From Imbricaverruca yamaguchii (lineage: Eukaryota; Arthropoda; Thecostraca; Neoverrucidae), in assembly GCA_034440575.1 (NCBI GenBank), contig JAOTOL010001501.1, positions 1,201,001-1,265,000 on the forward strand: 64,000 nucleotides of DNA, in the 5' to 3' direction. Of this stretch, positions 33,808 through 44,395 are shown piece by piece (the stretch's first letter is position 1; each line of letters opens with the position of its first letter). Under the pieces are notes generated by a model that had not been told where the DNA came from, did not search any database, and saw only the letters and a list, made by a program, of their open reading frames with translations. The position numbers and the translations under genes are program-made.

Positions 33808-34249
33808 CATTTCACAGAATGAAAAAATAATGATAAACCTCGGAGTTACATTGCATTGAAACTTGCAAGGAGCAGAAAAAAGTCAGCATATGATGTCATC
33901 GTGACGCAATAACCGTTAGACCTAGGGACCCAGAAACCTCAGATTCGTGTTATCGGGCCTAGACAACCCCATACACAAACTTCCATGGGAATCCGAGGTG
34001 GTGCTGTGCTGAAACAGACCTTCTGCGTGTCGAGTTTCCAAAGAATGACCCTGTAGTTAATTTGCACTCCTGGATGCCCTTACTACAGCACATATACTCT
34101 CCTGTCCGGCACTCTCCCTGTCCCAGTGTGCCAGGCCCCCTCCTCTCGGAGGGCGATGGACGCTGACCCCGGCCGGGAGCCCGCCTGCCCCCTCCCCGCG
34201 ACCCGCCATCCCCCCCCTCCCCGGAGGGGGAGTCCCTCGTCCTGTTGAT

Positions 34250-35171
34250 CAGAAAACAGGGTTCGTGGTCACGCACCTCCTCGTGTTTGGGATGGCGAGA
34301 GAGCTGGACGGATGGACCGGTGGAGAGGTGTCCGCCAAGTGGAGTGGAGCGGAGGCCTCCCAGGCCTGGGCACTCCTGAATCCTGAAGTCCTGAATTGAA
34401 GGTTCCTAGATATCGCTGTCACGGTGGAGCTTGCGGATCGGCTTAACCTAGTCTTCATGACTGCGCACGCCCAAGAGCTCGTGAAGCTATCCGAGGAGGA
34501 TCTCCTCGCTGAGCTGCGGTCTCAAGGGGTGTGCGAAGTCACCCGCCTCGGCCACCGTCCCCGCCCTGGCCCGGTTCTGAAACTGGACTTCTGGATCCAG
34601 CCCCCCATCTACCCCACCCCCACCCACATCATGGCGGGCTACCTGCACGTCACCCTCGGCCCCAGGCCCGCTGTACTTTTATTCGCTGCGGTACGGTGGC
34701 CTGGGCAAGGCGTGCCGCCCCAGGGATCCAGTCTGTGGGTGCTGTGCCGAGGGGCATCCTACAGACACGTGCGCGTCCTAGGTCCTTCGGTGCGCGGCTC
34801 GCCTGGGTCCCCATCCGGCCTCCTCCCCCCGCTGTCCAGCATTGCTTGACTCCAAGGAGCGACAGCAGCGTAGCCTCTCTGTCGTCTGCACCATCGATGG
34901 TGTGGGCTCGGTCCCGGTCGGCCCCCGTGGCCGACCCCTGCCGAGGCGGCCGCTCGCCCCCGGCTGGACCGTCCGAGCCAAACCAGTCCCCCTTCACCCC
35001 TCCTCCCCACCGCCGTCTCCGGGCACCCGCTCCGTCCCCAGGACGTCCCCCCGCCAGCCTTGCGCTCCGCCCCCGTTGCGGGGCCCCTCCAACGCCGGAA
35101 CCTCCGCCGCCAACAGGCAGCTCAGCCTCAGGTCACGCGCCCAGACACAGGCCGCTCTGGGGCTGGGCTGA
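34250..35171 (+). pseudogene. LINE ORF1 relic of a second lineage (CCHC, frameshifted)
   Basis: The frame from 34,424 (141 codons) includes LLAELRSQGVCEVTRLGHRP and IMAGYLHVTLGPRP, the segment that precedes zinc knuckles in arthropod LINE ORF1 proteins. The knuckle itself is in another frame from about 34,670: LRYGGLGKACRPRDPVC then CGCCAEGHPTDTC, with the first cysteine pair of knuckle one lost. A proline-rich low-complexity tail in a third frame ends at a stop at 35,169-35,171. At least two frameshifts make it non-functional. Its knuckle spacing differs from the 12.9-13.6 kb ORF1, so it is a different family. Confidence 0.65.
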
Positions 35172-35460
35172 ACATATCTTAAAGATAACTCCCACTGATC
35201 AACCTACTTCTATGTCCACCAATTCTAACCGCATATAGCTAGATTCATCACAACTGTTAGTCTTTCCCACTAGCTTGATGTCATAAGTAGGCATAAACGA
35301 TCATTTCCCAGTCCTTGGACGACAATTTCGCGAAGGTGACAACGAGAAGTGAATTGAATTGGGTTTCTGATCGTTAACCTAGTGATTTATTTATTTTGTA
35401 ACATTTGATACTGGCTGCAAGGCACCTGCCACACAAGCTGAAATAATATATCCTTAGCGA
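35172..35460 (+). repeat. Putative LINE 3' tail, copy T-left
   Basis: Begins right after the ORF1 stop (ACATATCTTAAAGATAACTC) and runs to GCGAATAAA near 35,460. About 290 bp of it recurs in inverse orientation at 45,440-45,735, sharing CCAGTCCTTGGACGACAATT, GGCTGCAAGGCACCTG and the terminal GCGAATAAA. The AATAAA at the shared end suggests a polyadenylated 3' untranslated region. ORF1 joined straight to a 3' tail without ORF2 would make a half-LINE. Confidence 0.5.
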
Positions 35461-36297
35461 ATAAAATAACGGCAAGAACAAGCATTGAACAACAGTGCAT
35501 AAATGATAATGCAGCAATGCAATGCATAAACAATGCAAAGCCTTCAAATGTCACGCCGTCGTGCCAATAGTTTTCGCTGTTCTGTTCCGTTTTGTGAATG
35601 ACGTCGTTGAGAAAGCATTGCAGCTGGGAAGCTCTAATCATGCAGGTTGTAATCACCAGACTTGTGCTCGACTCGAGTGAATTGAGAATCGACTCATGAA
35701 TCAATCGTTTTTGGATGAGCCACGAGTTGAATTTATACTTTTCTCCAAAATATATCTTGAGCCGTGAGTTGAATCACATCTTCTTTTTTCTTTTTTTAAT
35801 GAGTCGAATCATGAGTCAATCATTCAAATAGCATGTGTGGGAAGTGCACACTGAATAACATGGCTCATGAGTATGGTGCCACTTATTTGGGGTGTTTTTC
35901 ATTGTTTAATGAATTTCTATCGGGACGGGCGCGGTTTTGGTGTCATTCCGTCTAAAAACATTTTGTGCAAAATATTTGTTTAATAAAATAATAATTAGAA
36001 CTGCCTCAACAAGGTCAAAGTTTATACTTTTTATCGAAAGGCACTCATGGCGTTCTGCTATCATGCCAGTTTTCGTTTCAATAGCTGTTGTAGATTCTGA
36101 GTTGAAAAATGATAACAGGCAGACAGACAGACGGACAGACAGACGGACGGTCAGAGTCTTTGGTCTAGTCTTCTGCCCTAGTGTACAGAAGATTAAAAAT
36201 AAGGTATTATACCGAGTGTAATACGTGTTTATCCAAATATTGATACAGGAGAAATAATATGCTCTTCTAAGGAGAAAATGTCCTATACATATATCCA
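35461..36297. other. Unassigned; GAGTCGAATCATGAGTC-like simple repeats
   Basis: 35,660-35,830 has imperfect repeats around GACTCATGAATCAATCG and GAGTCGAATCATGAGTC. 36,118-36,152 is a (GACA/GACG)n microsatellite. No gene. Confidence 0.45.
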
Positions 36298-36712
36298 TTT
36301 TAAGGCTTTGTTTAACGGTAAGATCAAAGGGAAAATTAATGCGGAGGATAGTGAATGTCCGATAATACGTTCGGGGTGATGGAGCTAAGCTAGCAATCAG
36401 TTAATTGTCACCATATCCTAATGATATGGTGACTCCTATAATCCTCAAAGATATGCTCCTCATTACTTTAAGTACACGGCATTGCTTGCAGTTTCTTTAT
36501 CTCAAATTGATAACAAAAAGTAACAAATGTGCATTTCATGATCTAAACACGCCCAGTTATCTTAACAGAACAGATTGAGTAACTGATACCAGCTGATCGC
36601 TAGACTCGCAACACCTCCCCTCCCGATACCCACCTTGCGGCATGATAACACCATACACTGTTGCATTAGTTTTCCCTTTGATCTTACCGCTAAGATAAGC
36701 CTCAAACTGGAT
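36298..36712. mobile_element. Small inverted-repeat element just upstream of the transposase-like gene
   Basis: TTTTAAGGCTTTGTTTAACG then GTAAGATCAAAGGGAAAATTAATGC at 36,298-36,343 is mirrored at about 36,662-36,708 with few mismatches. Between them lies another short palindrome, CACCATATC/GATATGGTG, at about 36,410. The structure is a foldback or MITE of 0.41 kb ending some 30 bp before the likely start of the coding region, so it could also be part of the gene's own 5' end. Confidence 0.5.
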
Positions 36713-36738
36713 ATGTGCATATAACATTTTCTACTTAG

Positions 36739-37194
36739 AATAACGAATAACGCTCTAAAAGGCGACGTCGATGATCACAATCGAAGAGAACAGAGAGAGT
36801 TCCTGACGGGACGAAGAGCCGAGGTGCGGCGAGGCCGCATCTCCTTCACACGTGACATGACGCTGCACACTGAGGAGGAGCGTGCGAGGGGACAGGAAGC
36901 GGAAAGGAGCCGCCAGCAATATGCTGAAAGGACGGACAGAGAGAGCCGAGAAGAACTCGTCGAACTGGTATCGAGCTCTAGCTCAGGTGCAAGCAGCCGA
37001 ACTCGGTCACCGATACGGAGTCGTCGCCGAGAAGAGGAAGAGCTCTTTCTCTCGGGCCCGTCCACGTCGAATGTAGAAGCATCTACGACCCCTTTACCAC
37101 CCAAGCAATTCCGCGCGTCGAAAAAGATGATCGTCTCTGATCTCTCCGCAGCGATGGATCGGACGAAACTTACCGACCGAGGTGTTTTTTTTTT
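36739..37194 (+). pseudogene. Transposase-like gene, amino-terminal part (before frameshift)
   Basis: This frame is open from at least 36,739, just after TTTTCTACTTAG, a good splice-acceptor consensus; the first candidate in-frame start is GTG at 36,824. Its product is highly charged (Glu/Arg-rich, coiled-coil-like, residues 1-45), then a Ser/Arg-rich segment, and ends with a conserved-looking stretch AAMDRTKLTDRGVFF. It then meets a run of ten T (37,185-37,194), after which the protein continues smoothly in the next frame. The extent of the protein and the junction motif both indicate that this and the following frame were one protein. The break may be a real mutation or a homopolymer sequencing error. 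Confidence 0.55.
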
Positions 37195-38670
37195 GTGTCG
37201 GCGGCTGCAAGGAGCGTGGACCATGACCCTGAGGAGCTGGTCTTGAACCGCGAATCATCCCGCAGCGACCGAGCACAGTTCCGTGCTATGGCAGCAGGGG
37301 AACTGAAAGCAGCCTTCCATCCCACTGTGCCGCTGACCGTTCACTGGGACGGGAAAATCGTACCAGCGGCTGACTGGGACCCTGTTGAAGATCGCCTCCC
37401 AGCTCTGGGGTCTGGCGAGAACGTCGACAAGCTTCTGGCTGTGCCCAGCCTCCCCGACGGCACCGGCCGCGCCATGGCGAAAACAGTCCTCTCTGCCATA
37501 AAGGATTGGGACATTAAGGGACGGATCTGTGCCCTCTCTTTTGACACCACCGCTTCAAATACAGGACTCTCAGGAGGAGCTTGCTCTATCATTGAGCAGA
37601 AACTCGAGAAGACAGTGCTTCATTTGGCTTGCCGCCACCACATCCACGAACTGGTGTGCGAGAAAGCATTTACGGCGTGTCTCGGTCCCTCTACTGGTCC
37701 TGACATCCTTCTGTTCAAACGATTCGCCGCCAAGTGGGACTTCATCGATCAAACCAAAGCGAAGCCCTTCAAGGATGGAACCATGCCGCATCACATGAAT
37801 GGCGCCCGCGACGACCTGCTGATCGAATTCAGCCGCCTCCTCCACGGTCAACATTCACGTGATGACTACAGGGAGCTTCTGGAGCTCTCTGTAATTGTGC
37901 TGGACGGTCCGAACCAGGGGGGTGCCCGGTTCGCTCGTCCCGTCGCCTTCCATCGCGCGCGCTGGGTGTCAAAAGTCATCCATGCCAGCAAACTGTTCCT
38001 GTTCCGGGGACAGTTTCAGATGTCGTCAGGCGAAGCGACTGGAATCCGGCGATTCACCATCTTCGTCGTGTCCATCTACGTGACGGCCTGGTACAAAGCG
38101 CCGCTTCCGGCAACGGCTCCAGCAGCGGATCTCGTGCTGCTCAAGACCCTCGGTTATTATCCGGACTCAGCGGTGGCCAAAGCGACGGTGATAGTCTTCG
38201 CCAGGCACCTATGGTACTTGAGCGAGCGCCTCGTCACCCCGGCCATCTTCGATGAGGGGATCGACTTGGCGACAAAGCGGGAAATGATTAAAGCGATGGA
38301 AGAAGAGGAAGGATCTGAGGATCACCCGCGGCGTATCAATGCGGACCTGTCATTCGCCAACAAGACATTGGCCAAGTTCACAACGATTACGTCAAAGGAG
38401 TTCTTCAAGATCCTAGACATCAGCACCGTCTTCCTGCTCAAGGATCCGAAGGAGTGGCCGACGGACCCAGCCTTCATCGCCGCATCCCGCCGAGTCCAGG
38501 CCCTTCAAGTCGTCAACAACGTCGCGGAGCGCTGGGTGGCGTTGATGCCGTCTTTCAACCTGGCTCTTACGAAGAGTGAAGACCAAAGGCAGATTCTCTT
38601 ACAAGTGGTCGAGAAGCACCGCTGTGACTCCCCAACCGCCCGGAAGTCCACCGTGACCTCTCCAAAGTAG
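37195..38670 (+). CDS. RNase H-fold (hAT-like?) transposase-like protein, main domain
   Basis: 491 residues with ordinary codon use, the longest convincing coding segment here. Landmarks: HWDGK (50-54); a putative first catalytic Asp in SFDTTASNTG (D117); LACRHHIHELV (C146, H148, H149), which resembles the C-x-x-H block following the first Asp in hAT transposases; LLFKRFAAKWDFID (173-186); an all-alpha segment; and NNVAERWVALM near the end (E445), a candidate last acidic residue. From memory, similar unnamed proteins with DTTASNTG and CRHH occur in many arthropod and cnidarian genomes in multiple copies. I infer a transposon-derived DDE/D enzyme, active or domesticated. No BED finger is seen. 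Stop TAG at 38,668. No clear terminal inverted repeats bracket the gene. Confidence 0.6.
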   Translation: MSAAARSVDHDPEELVLNRESSRSDRAQFRAMAAGELKAAFHPTVPLTVHWDGKIVPAADWDPVEDRLPALGSGENVDKLLAVPSLPDGTGRAMAKTVLSAIKDWDIKGRICALSFDTTASNTGLSGGACSIIEQKLEKTVLHLACRHHIHELVCEKAFTACLGPSTGPDILLFKRFAAKWDFIDQTKAKPFKDGTMPHHMNGARDDLLIEFSRLLHGQHSRDDYRELLELSVIVLDGPNQGGARFARPVAFHRARWVSKVIHASKLFLFRGQFQMSSGEATGIRRFTIFVVSIYVTAWYKAPLPATAPAADLVLLKTLGYYPDSAVAKATVIVFARHLWYLSERLVTPAIFDEGIDLATKREMIKAMEEEEGSEDHPRRINADLSFANKTLAKFTTITSKEFFKILDISTVFLLKDPKEWPTDPAFIAASRRVQALQVVNNVAERWVALMPSFNLALTKSEDQRQILLQVVEKHRCDSPTARKSTVTSPK

Positions 38671-38984
38671 GCAACAATGAGTGGGAGATGGGCGCCCATG
38701 ATACCCCTCTTGAGGGGCTAATACTCGAGTTGCGGGGGACCTAGAGTTGAAAGTATGAAGTCCAGTTATATTTTTTAGGTCAAGATTGATATTTTATTTG
38801 CTAGAAGCATAGAACATCATGTTCTAAAATTTCCTCATTTCGAGAAAATGTACTAGCTTTGAACGTATTGAGGTAGTTCTAAATGTTGTTTTATTTCAAA
38901 AATATTGTACACACATGTTTTTTGACGGAATGGAACCAGAAACGCGCCCGTAACTACAAAATTTCAAACTTTCGAACATAAGTG
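38671..38984. other. Unassigned 3' flank of transposase-like gene
   Basis: Contains the small palindrome CCCCTCTTGAGGGG near 38,704 and AT-rich text. No AATAAA polyadenylation signal was spotted directly after the stop. Confidence 0.35.
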
Positions 38985-39435
38985 TCACCCTACTCATGAG
39001 TCTGATACCACTGAATCGAATCTAAATCGTCGGATTTCAACCCTAGCTCCCCATCACGTTCGAACATTTTCTTTGGTATCCCTTGAAAAGTCACCTCACA
39101 GTACTGAAATTGCACCAATAATGTAAACCACTTTGAAATGTAAAATTTCCAAATTTTCGACATTCCAGTTCATAGCGCCCGGTCGCCACGACGCCAACGT
39201 CCATGCACATGCATTCGCGCATTCGCCACACTTCATGCGATGCAACGGTTTCTGCTAGGCCTCCTACGTTTGGCTAATTGCTGCTACTTGAGAGACTTGC
39301 GCCATATTTGATACGATGAAATGATATGGTCTTTCGCTGCGGAAATTGTAGTAATTAAATTCAATCATTAGTTTCCTACTTCAGACATGTTATCGAGTTT
39401 AAGAAATGCGGATACCCGCTGAACTTTGATGCACC
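38985..39435 (-). repeat. Left inverted arm (S-Q block, minus orientation)
   Basis: This roughly 450-bp block is the reverse complement of 44,053-44,395 plus 45,205-45,415, and is also found in direct contiguous form at 62,430-62,940. Shared text includes CGCCCGGTCGCCACGACGCC, AACGTCCATGCAC, GGTATCCCTTGAAAAGTCAC, CGGATTTCAACCCTAGCTCC and TCATTAGTTTCCTAC. It stops abruptly at GATGCACC, where CAGGGGCGTCGCCACC begins. Confidence 0.7.
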
Positions 39436-42390
39436 CAGGGGCGTCGCCACCGTGGGGGGGGGACAATTGCCCCCCCTACCGTGAGACTGGGGGCGCCCCC
39501 CCTGAAATTTGAGGAAGCCCCCAGGACGAAAAGGAGGCCCTCCAGGACGAAAAGGAGCCGCCCAGGACGAAAGGGAGGTCCCCAGGATGAAAAGGAGACC
39601 CCCGGGACTAAAAGGAGGCCCACAAGACGAAAAAGAGATTCTACAAATTAGGGGCCTACAGGAGGAGGCCCATAATTTGAAAAAGAAGTCACCTAGGAGA
39701 GGGTAGGAGGCCCCAGATATCAAGAGAGTGCCAACTATTGACACGGAGGCCCCAAGGACGAAAAGGAGGCCCACAGGACGGAAAGGAGGCCCCAGGACGG
39801 AGAGGAGGCCCAGGACGAAAATGAGGCCCCCGGGACGAAAAGGAGGCCCTCCAGGACTAAAAGGAGGCCCTCTAAGACGAAAGGGAGGCCCTCCAGGACG
39901 AAAAGGAGGCCCCCAGGACGAAAATGGCCTCCTTTCCAGGACAAAAAGGAGGCCCTCCAAGGCGAAAAGGATGCCCCAGGATGAAAAGTAGGCCCCAGGG
40001 ACGAAAAGGAGACCCCAAGACGAAAAAGAGATTCTACAAATTAGGGGCCTACAGTAGGAGGCCCATAGTTTGAAAAATAAGTCACCTAGGAGAGAGTAGG
40101 AGGCCCCAGAAATCAAGAAAGTGCCAACTATTGACACGGAGGCCCCCAGGACGAAAAGGAGGCCCCCAGGACGGTAAGGAGGCCCCAGGACGAAAAGGAG
40201 GCCACCAGGACGAAAAGGAGGCCCTCCAGGACGAAAGGGAGGCCCTCCAGGACGAAAATGAGGCACTCCAAGACGAAAAGGAGGCACTCCAGGACGAAAA
40301 GGAGGCCACCAGGACGAAAAGGAGGCCCCCATAATGAAAAGGAGTCCCTCCAGGACGAAAAGGAGGCCCTCCGGGACGAAAAGGAGGACCGCAGGACGAA
40401 AAGGAGGTCCCCAGAACGAAAAGGAGACCCCCAAGACGAAAAAGAGATTCTACAAATCACTGGCCTCCAGGAGGAAGCCCATTATTCGAAAAAGAAGTCA
40501 CCTAGGAGAGGGTAGGAGGCCCCAGTAATCAAGAGAGTGCCAAAAATTGGCACGGAGGCCACCAACATTGCAAGGGAGTCTCAGTACGGGAAAGGAGGCC
40601 CAATAAAATGAGAGGAGGTCCTAAGCCTGAAAAGAAAGCCAGTGGGTATGAGATGAGGTTTCGGAGCAGGGACGTCGCTACCGGGGTGGGGGCAGCGGGG
40701 GCAATCGTCTCCACCACTTGTCTTGAGACTTTGGGGCGGGGGGGGGTGCGCCCCCTGTAATTTGAGGAGACCACTATCCGGAAATGCATAATACAAAAAG
40801 GTGAGCAAGGAGCCCAACGGGACAGAAGATCATGCTGTCAAGGTGGATCCAAGACTGATAACGAGGCCCCCAGGAAATATAATCAGGTTCCTATAAGAGA
40901 CATAAAACAGATATTGTGAGGAGGCCCCCAGGGTGAAAAGGAGGCTCCCAGGACGAAACGGATGCCACCGAGACGGGCAAGAAGCCACCCAGGGTTACAC
41001 GAGAAGGCTTCCGATGGGTGGCAGGATATTCTTAATTTGGAAAACGAGGCACCCAAGATGGGAGAGAAGGACCCTACAATAGAAAATAATGGCAAGAGAT
41101 ATTTATCCGGACGTAAGAGTGGGCCCAAAGATGGGTAAGAAGGTCCCCCTGGAAAGGAGTGAAGGCCACTGAGACCAGCCAGAGGAGGCCAACATTTTAG
41201 AAGACGAGTACCTTAGGAGGGAAAATTTAAGACTAGAACGCAAAAGCAACCTGCTAAGAGGATAATGAGGCTCCAAACACAGACGAGGATGACTCCAAGA
41301 CGTGAAAGGAGTCCCATAATGTTAAAAAGATGTCACCTAGAAGAGGGTAGGAGGCCCCAGAAATCAAGAGGGGGCCAAAATTGTCACGGAGGCCCCCAGA
41401 ATTGCAAAGGAGGCCCCAATAGGGGAAGGGAGGCCCCAGAAAGTGAGAGGAGGCCCTATGACGGAAAAGAAAGCCAGTGGATATGAGATGAGGTTTCCGA
41501 GACGCAAAAAATAGGCACCAAAACGAGTAAGGTTCCACCAAAATAGAAAAGGATTATCCAGAGACATGGCAGGAGGCATCTAATGCGGAAAAGGACGATA
41601 CAAGGTTGGAAATAAGACCTCATGATGAACGGGGAGGCCCTACAATTGGAGATAAAGGCCATTGGGTAAGAGAGATAGCTCCCAGGCGGGAAAAAAGCTT
41701 CGCAGATGGCCAAGAAGGTCTCCGGGAATAACAAGACCACTGAGATAAGAAAGGTTGTGTATAATTTGGAAGAGGAGGAGCCTGGGAGAGAAGAGGAGTC
41801 CACCAGGAGATAAGATACCACCCTTAAGATGGGCGATGTTCTAATCAAAACGCAGAGCAAGAGGTCCCCAAGACGTAAGAGGAGGCCACTAATTTGAAAA
41901 AGGACTCTAGAAGAGAAATGAGAGCCCTGCCGGACTCGAGAGGAGTCCCCCAAAAAGGAGTAGGTCTAAAGGACTGAATGAGGCCCCGAAGACCAGAACG
42001 ACTTCCAAGAAAATGAGAGGAGGCCCGTTGATGGGAGTCGTAAGAGGTATGGAGGGGTGTGAGGTTTCTAAAATTGAACATTCCCTCAAGACTGGTAAGG
42101 CTTTGTCAGGATAAAGGAGGAGGCCCACGAGCCGTGGCAGGAGGCCAATAATTTGGCAGATAATGCCCCTGGGACATGAGAAGAAGCCCCATACCATGGT
42201 AAAGGGCCCAAGGATGTAAGACAAGGCCCTTCAAGACGAACGAACGAGAGGAAGACATTGAATATAGAGGAGGGTAGGACACAAGACGTTGAAAACCGGT
42301 AAAGAGTCTTCAGGAAATGGGACTAGATAGTTATGGCGCGAGATGAGGCCTATAATTTGCAAGAAACCCTTAAGAGATGGTAAACGTCGT
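39436..42390. repeat. Array of GGAGGCCCCCAGGACGAAAA-like units, decaying rightward
   Basis: The block opens with a transposon-like tip CAGGGGCGTCGCCACC and G/C runs. From 39,510 to 40,560 about 20-bp units (GGAGGCCCTCCAGGACGAAA) follow each other with small changes. A larger unit of about 430 bp is visible: the text GATTCTACAAATTAGGGGCC...AGTGCCAACTATTGACACGG recurs at about 39,640, 40,030 and 40,440. At 40,667 a second tip-like start, CAGGGACGTCGCTACCGGGG, begins another tract (to 42,390) whose units are much more diverged (GAGGCCCCAAGACG, ATGGGAGAG). A 352-codon minus frame across the first part is an artefact. Confidence 0.75.
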
Positions 42391-44052
42391 GCCGGGGTGT
42401 TTCACATTTACGGCATGGACCAAAACAATCCGGCCGGAGACCCTGAAGATCACGCTGAGCCTGGGTGTACCAAAAATGTACGACTGGACCATGAAAATAA
42501 ATATAGTTGAACGACGGGTCGTACCATTCCACAACAATCTCAATGGAACCAAAACAAATGAAGACAAAGCAACGAAACACACTCCGGACATGGGTCCAAC
42601 TCTGAAAAACACTCACAAAACACTCAAAAATACAACAACAAAAAACACTCCAACTCTGGGGCCCAACAATGACTGCAAAACCCATAAAACGTTTTAGACC
42701 CAAAAAAGTGTCGAGGCAGCTAAAGCTCGCGCTAGGGATCCAAGGAAATGACGTCGGGGCCCAAAAGATCACATTGGACTATATTAAAAAAATAGCGTCG
42801 CAGCCCTTGAAAATCACCCTGGAGGCCCAGAAGGGCACGCCGGGCCCCAAAAGTCGCAGCTGCTCCAAAAATCAATTCCTAGCCGGAATGTCACTCTGGG
42901 ACAAAAATATACTCCATCAGTGGCCACAGTGGCATATCAAAGGGGAAAATGCCCCCTCTATCCTGAGGCATAAGCTCTCAAGAATCGTGCCGGGCTCCAA
43001 TCCTCGGGTCTCTAAATAAGTACTTCGGGCCCCCGAAAACTCATTCCGAGGCTCGAAAACTTGCAATAGGAACCGCCAAAATCGCGTTGGGGCAACAGCT
43101 AAGTACAACACTTCCCAGAAACTCAAATCTATCCCCAAAAATATCGCGCTCGGGACCCATAATTCCCATCGATAGTCCCGTCGAAACTCCACAAAATTGG
43201 CGTTTAGGCCCAGACGTAAGAACAGTGTGACCACAAAAACGAAATCGATATCCCAAAAAATAAATCTGGAGCCTTCCAAAAAAAGAATGGATTTAACAAA
43301 ATGAATGTCCTGTTCAAGAACATGGCTCTGGAGCGCTGAACATGCGACCAGATGCCTTCACAAATTGCGCATGACAGTGAAAAACAAACCGTATCTAAAT
43401 AATCGAGGTGAGATGGAAAAACGTGGCGCCAGGGACTTGAAAAATCAGGCCGGGATTCGAAATTTACAACAACAAAAAATCCACAAGAATATCGTTGAGC
43501 CCAGAAAGCTGGCGTTGGGTCCTCGGAACCACGCGCCTGGGCGCGATAAATCGCGCTGGGACTAAGAAGCACCGCACCGAAGCCACACAATCGTACTGGA
43601 GCACCACAAATGTGCGTCAGAAGCCTAAAAAAACACAACAGGAACCTAAGAGCATAACGGGGGCCGACAATACAACTGGCCCTCCAAAACGCACATAGTC
43701 TCCCAAAAAGCGACAGGGTCTTAATGTATGCGTTGCAGTCATAAATAAACATACCTGGACCTCTAAAAAAAAATACATAAGAAGCTCTTGTGGCACACAA
43801 AGGTCATAAGGACGCACCGGGGCCTGCAAAAGAGATGTCAAGGCCCTACATGAAGACATCTGGATCTTCGAAAACGCCATGACGCGTTAAAAAAATAATC
43901 AGTGTCCAAAAAAGCAACAACACACTGAAACGACGAGGGTTTATAAAATGCATTAGGCTGCTGCGCAGAAAGACGCAGTGGGTCCAACAAAGAACACTGA
44001 GGATGGGCCTCGGTTCGACAGCCATTCTGGGAGGATAGCAGCAAATATATCA
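42391..44052. repeat. Highly degenerate array, AAAAATCGCGCTGGGGCCC-like
   Basis: Text such as CACGCTGAGCCTGGG, AAAATCACCCTGGAGGCCC, AAAATCGCGTTGGGGC and ATAAATCGCGCTGGGAC recurs at loose spacing of about 30-35 bp over 1.6 kb. No two adjacent units are closely alike. The same degenerate pattern fills 60,290-62,340 and, in reverse orientation, 44,400-45,200. It looks like a very old tandem array, or a minisatellite evolving by point mutation without homogenisation. Confidence 0.6.
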
Positions 44053-44395
44053 GGTGCGTCAAAGCTGAGCGGAATGTGCATTTCATAACTACCAGAAAGT
44101 GTAGGAGGTAGGAAATTAATGATCGGATTTAATTACTTGACTTTTCGCAGCGAGCGCCCATACTAAGTATTGCAGCACGTCAAATATGGTGCAAGTTTAT
44201 CATGTAACAGTAATTAGCAAAAGGCAGAAGGCCTAGCAGAAGCCGCAGCATCGTACGAAGTGTTGCGAATGCGCCGAATGCGCAAAATGAGTGTGCACGT
44301 GCACGGACGTTGGCGTCGTGGCGACCGGGCGATATGAATTGGGATGCCTGAAATTGGGAAACTTCACATTTCAAAGTGATGGGTACTATATTTTA
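44053..44395 (+). repeat. Right inverted arm, inner part (Q-S1)
   Basis: AGGTGCGTCAAAGCTGAGCGG through GGACGTTGGCGTCGTGGCGA to TTTCAAAGTGATGGG. It mirrors 39,150-39,435 and matches 62,430-62,770 in direct orientation. Confidence 0.7.

Larger units (their letters stand above)
32336..34050. mobile_element. Foldback-type element with about 170-bp inverted arms
   Basis: The left arm (about 32,336-32,510) reads, among other text, ACCACCTCGGATTCCCATGC, TATGGGGTTATCTAGGCCCG, AACACGAATCTGAGGTTTTT, CTAACGGTTATTGCGTCACG and ATGACGTCATATGCTGAC. The right arm (about 33,870-34,050) is its reverse complement with few changes. About 1.36 kb lies between, containing a nested hAT-like MITE (33,144-33,425), a G/C-run-rich imperfect duplication (33,210-33,400) and a perfect hairpin (33,764-33,807). 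No transposase. The element is therefore a long-armed foldback or non-autonomous DNA transposon. Confidence 0.7.

Noticed and set aside
34531..35238. 235-codon proline-rich frame as an independent protein
   Set aside because: It overlaps LINE ORF1 coding text in other frames and begins in the middle of it; the proline-rich part is the ORF1 tail.
39408..39428. ATACCCGCTGAACTT, similar to the start of 28S rRNA
   Set aside because: The match is about 15 nt; the same place in the homologous copies (44,053 and 62,440) reads differently, so it is a chance variant inside the S-Q repeat.
39376..40434. 352-codon minus-strand frame rich in Pro, Phe, Ser and Gly
   Set aside because: A translation of the GGAGGCCCCCAGGACGAAAA-like array; equivalent peptides appear in other frames.
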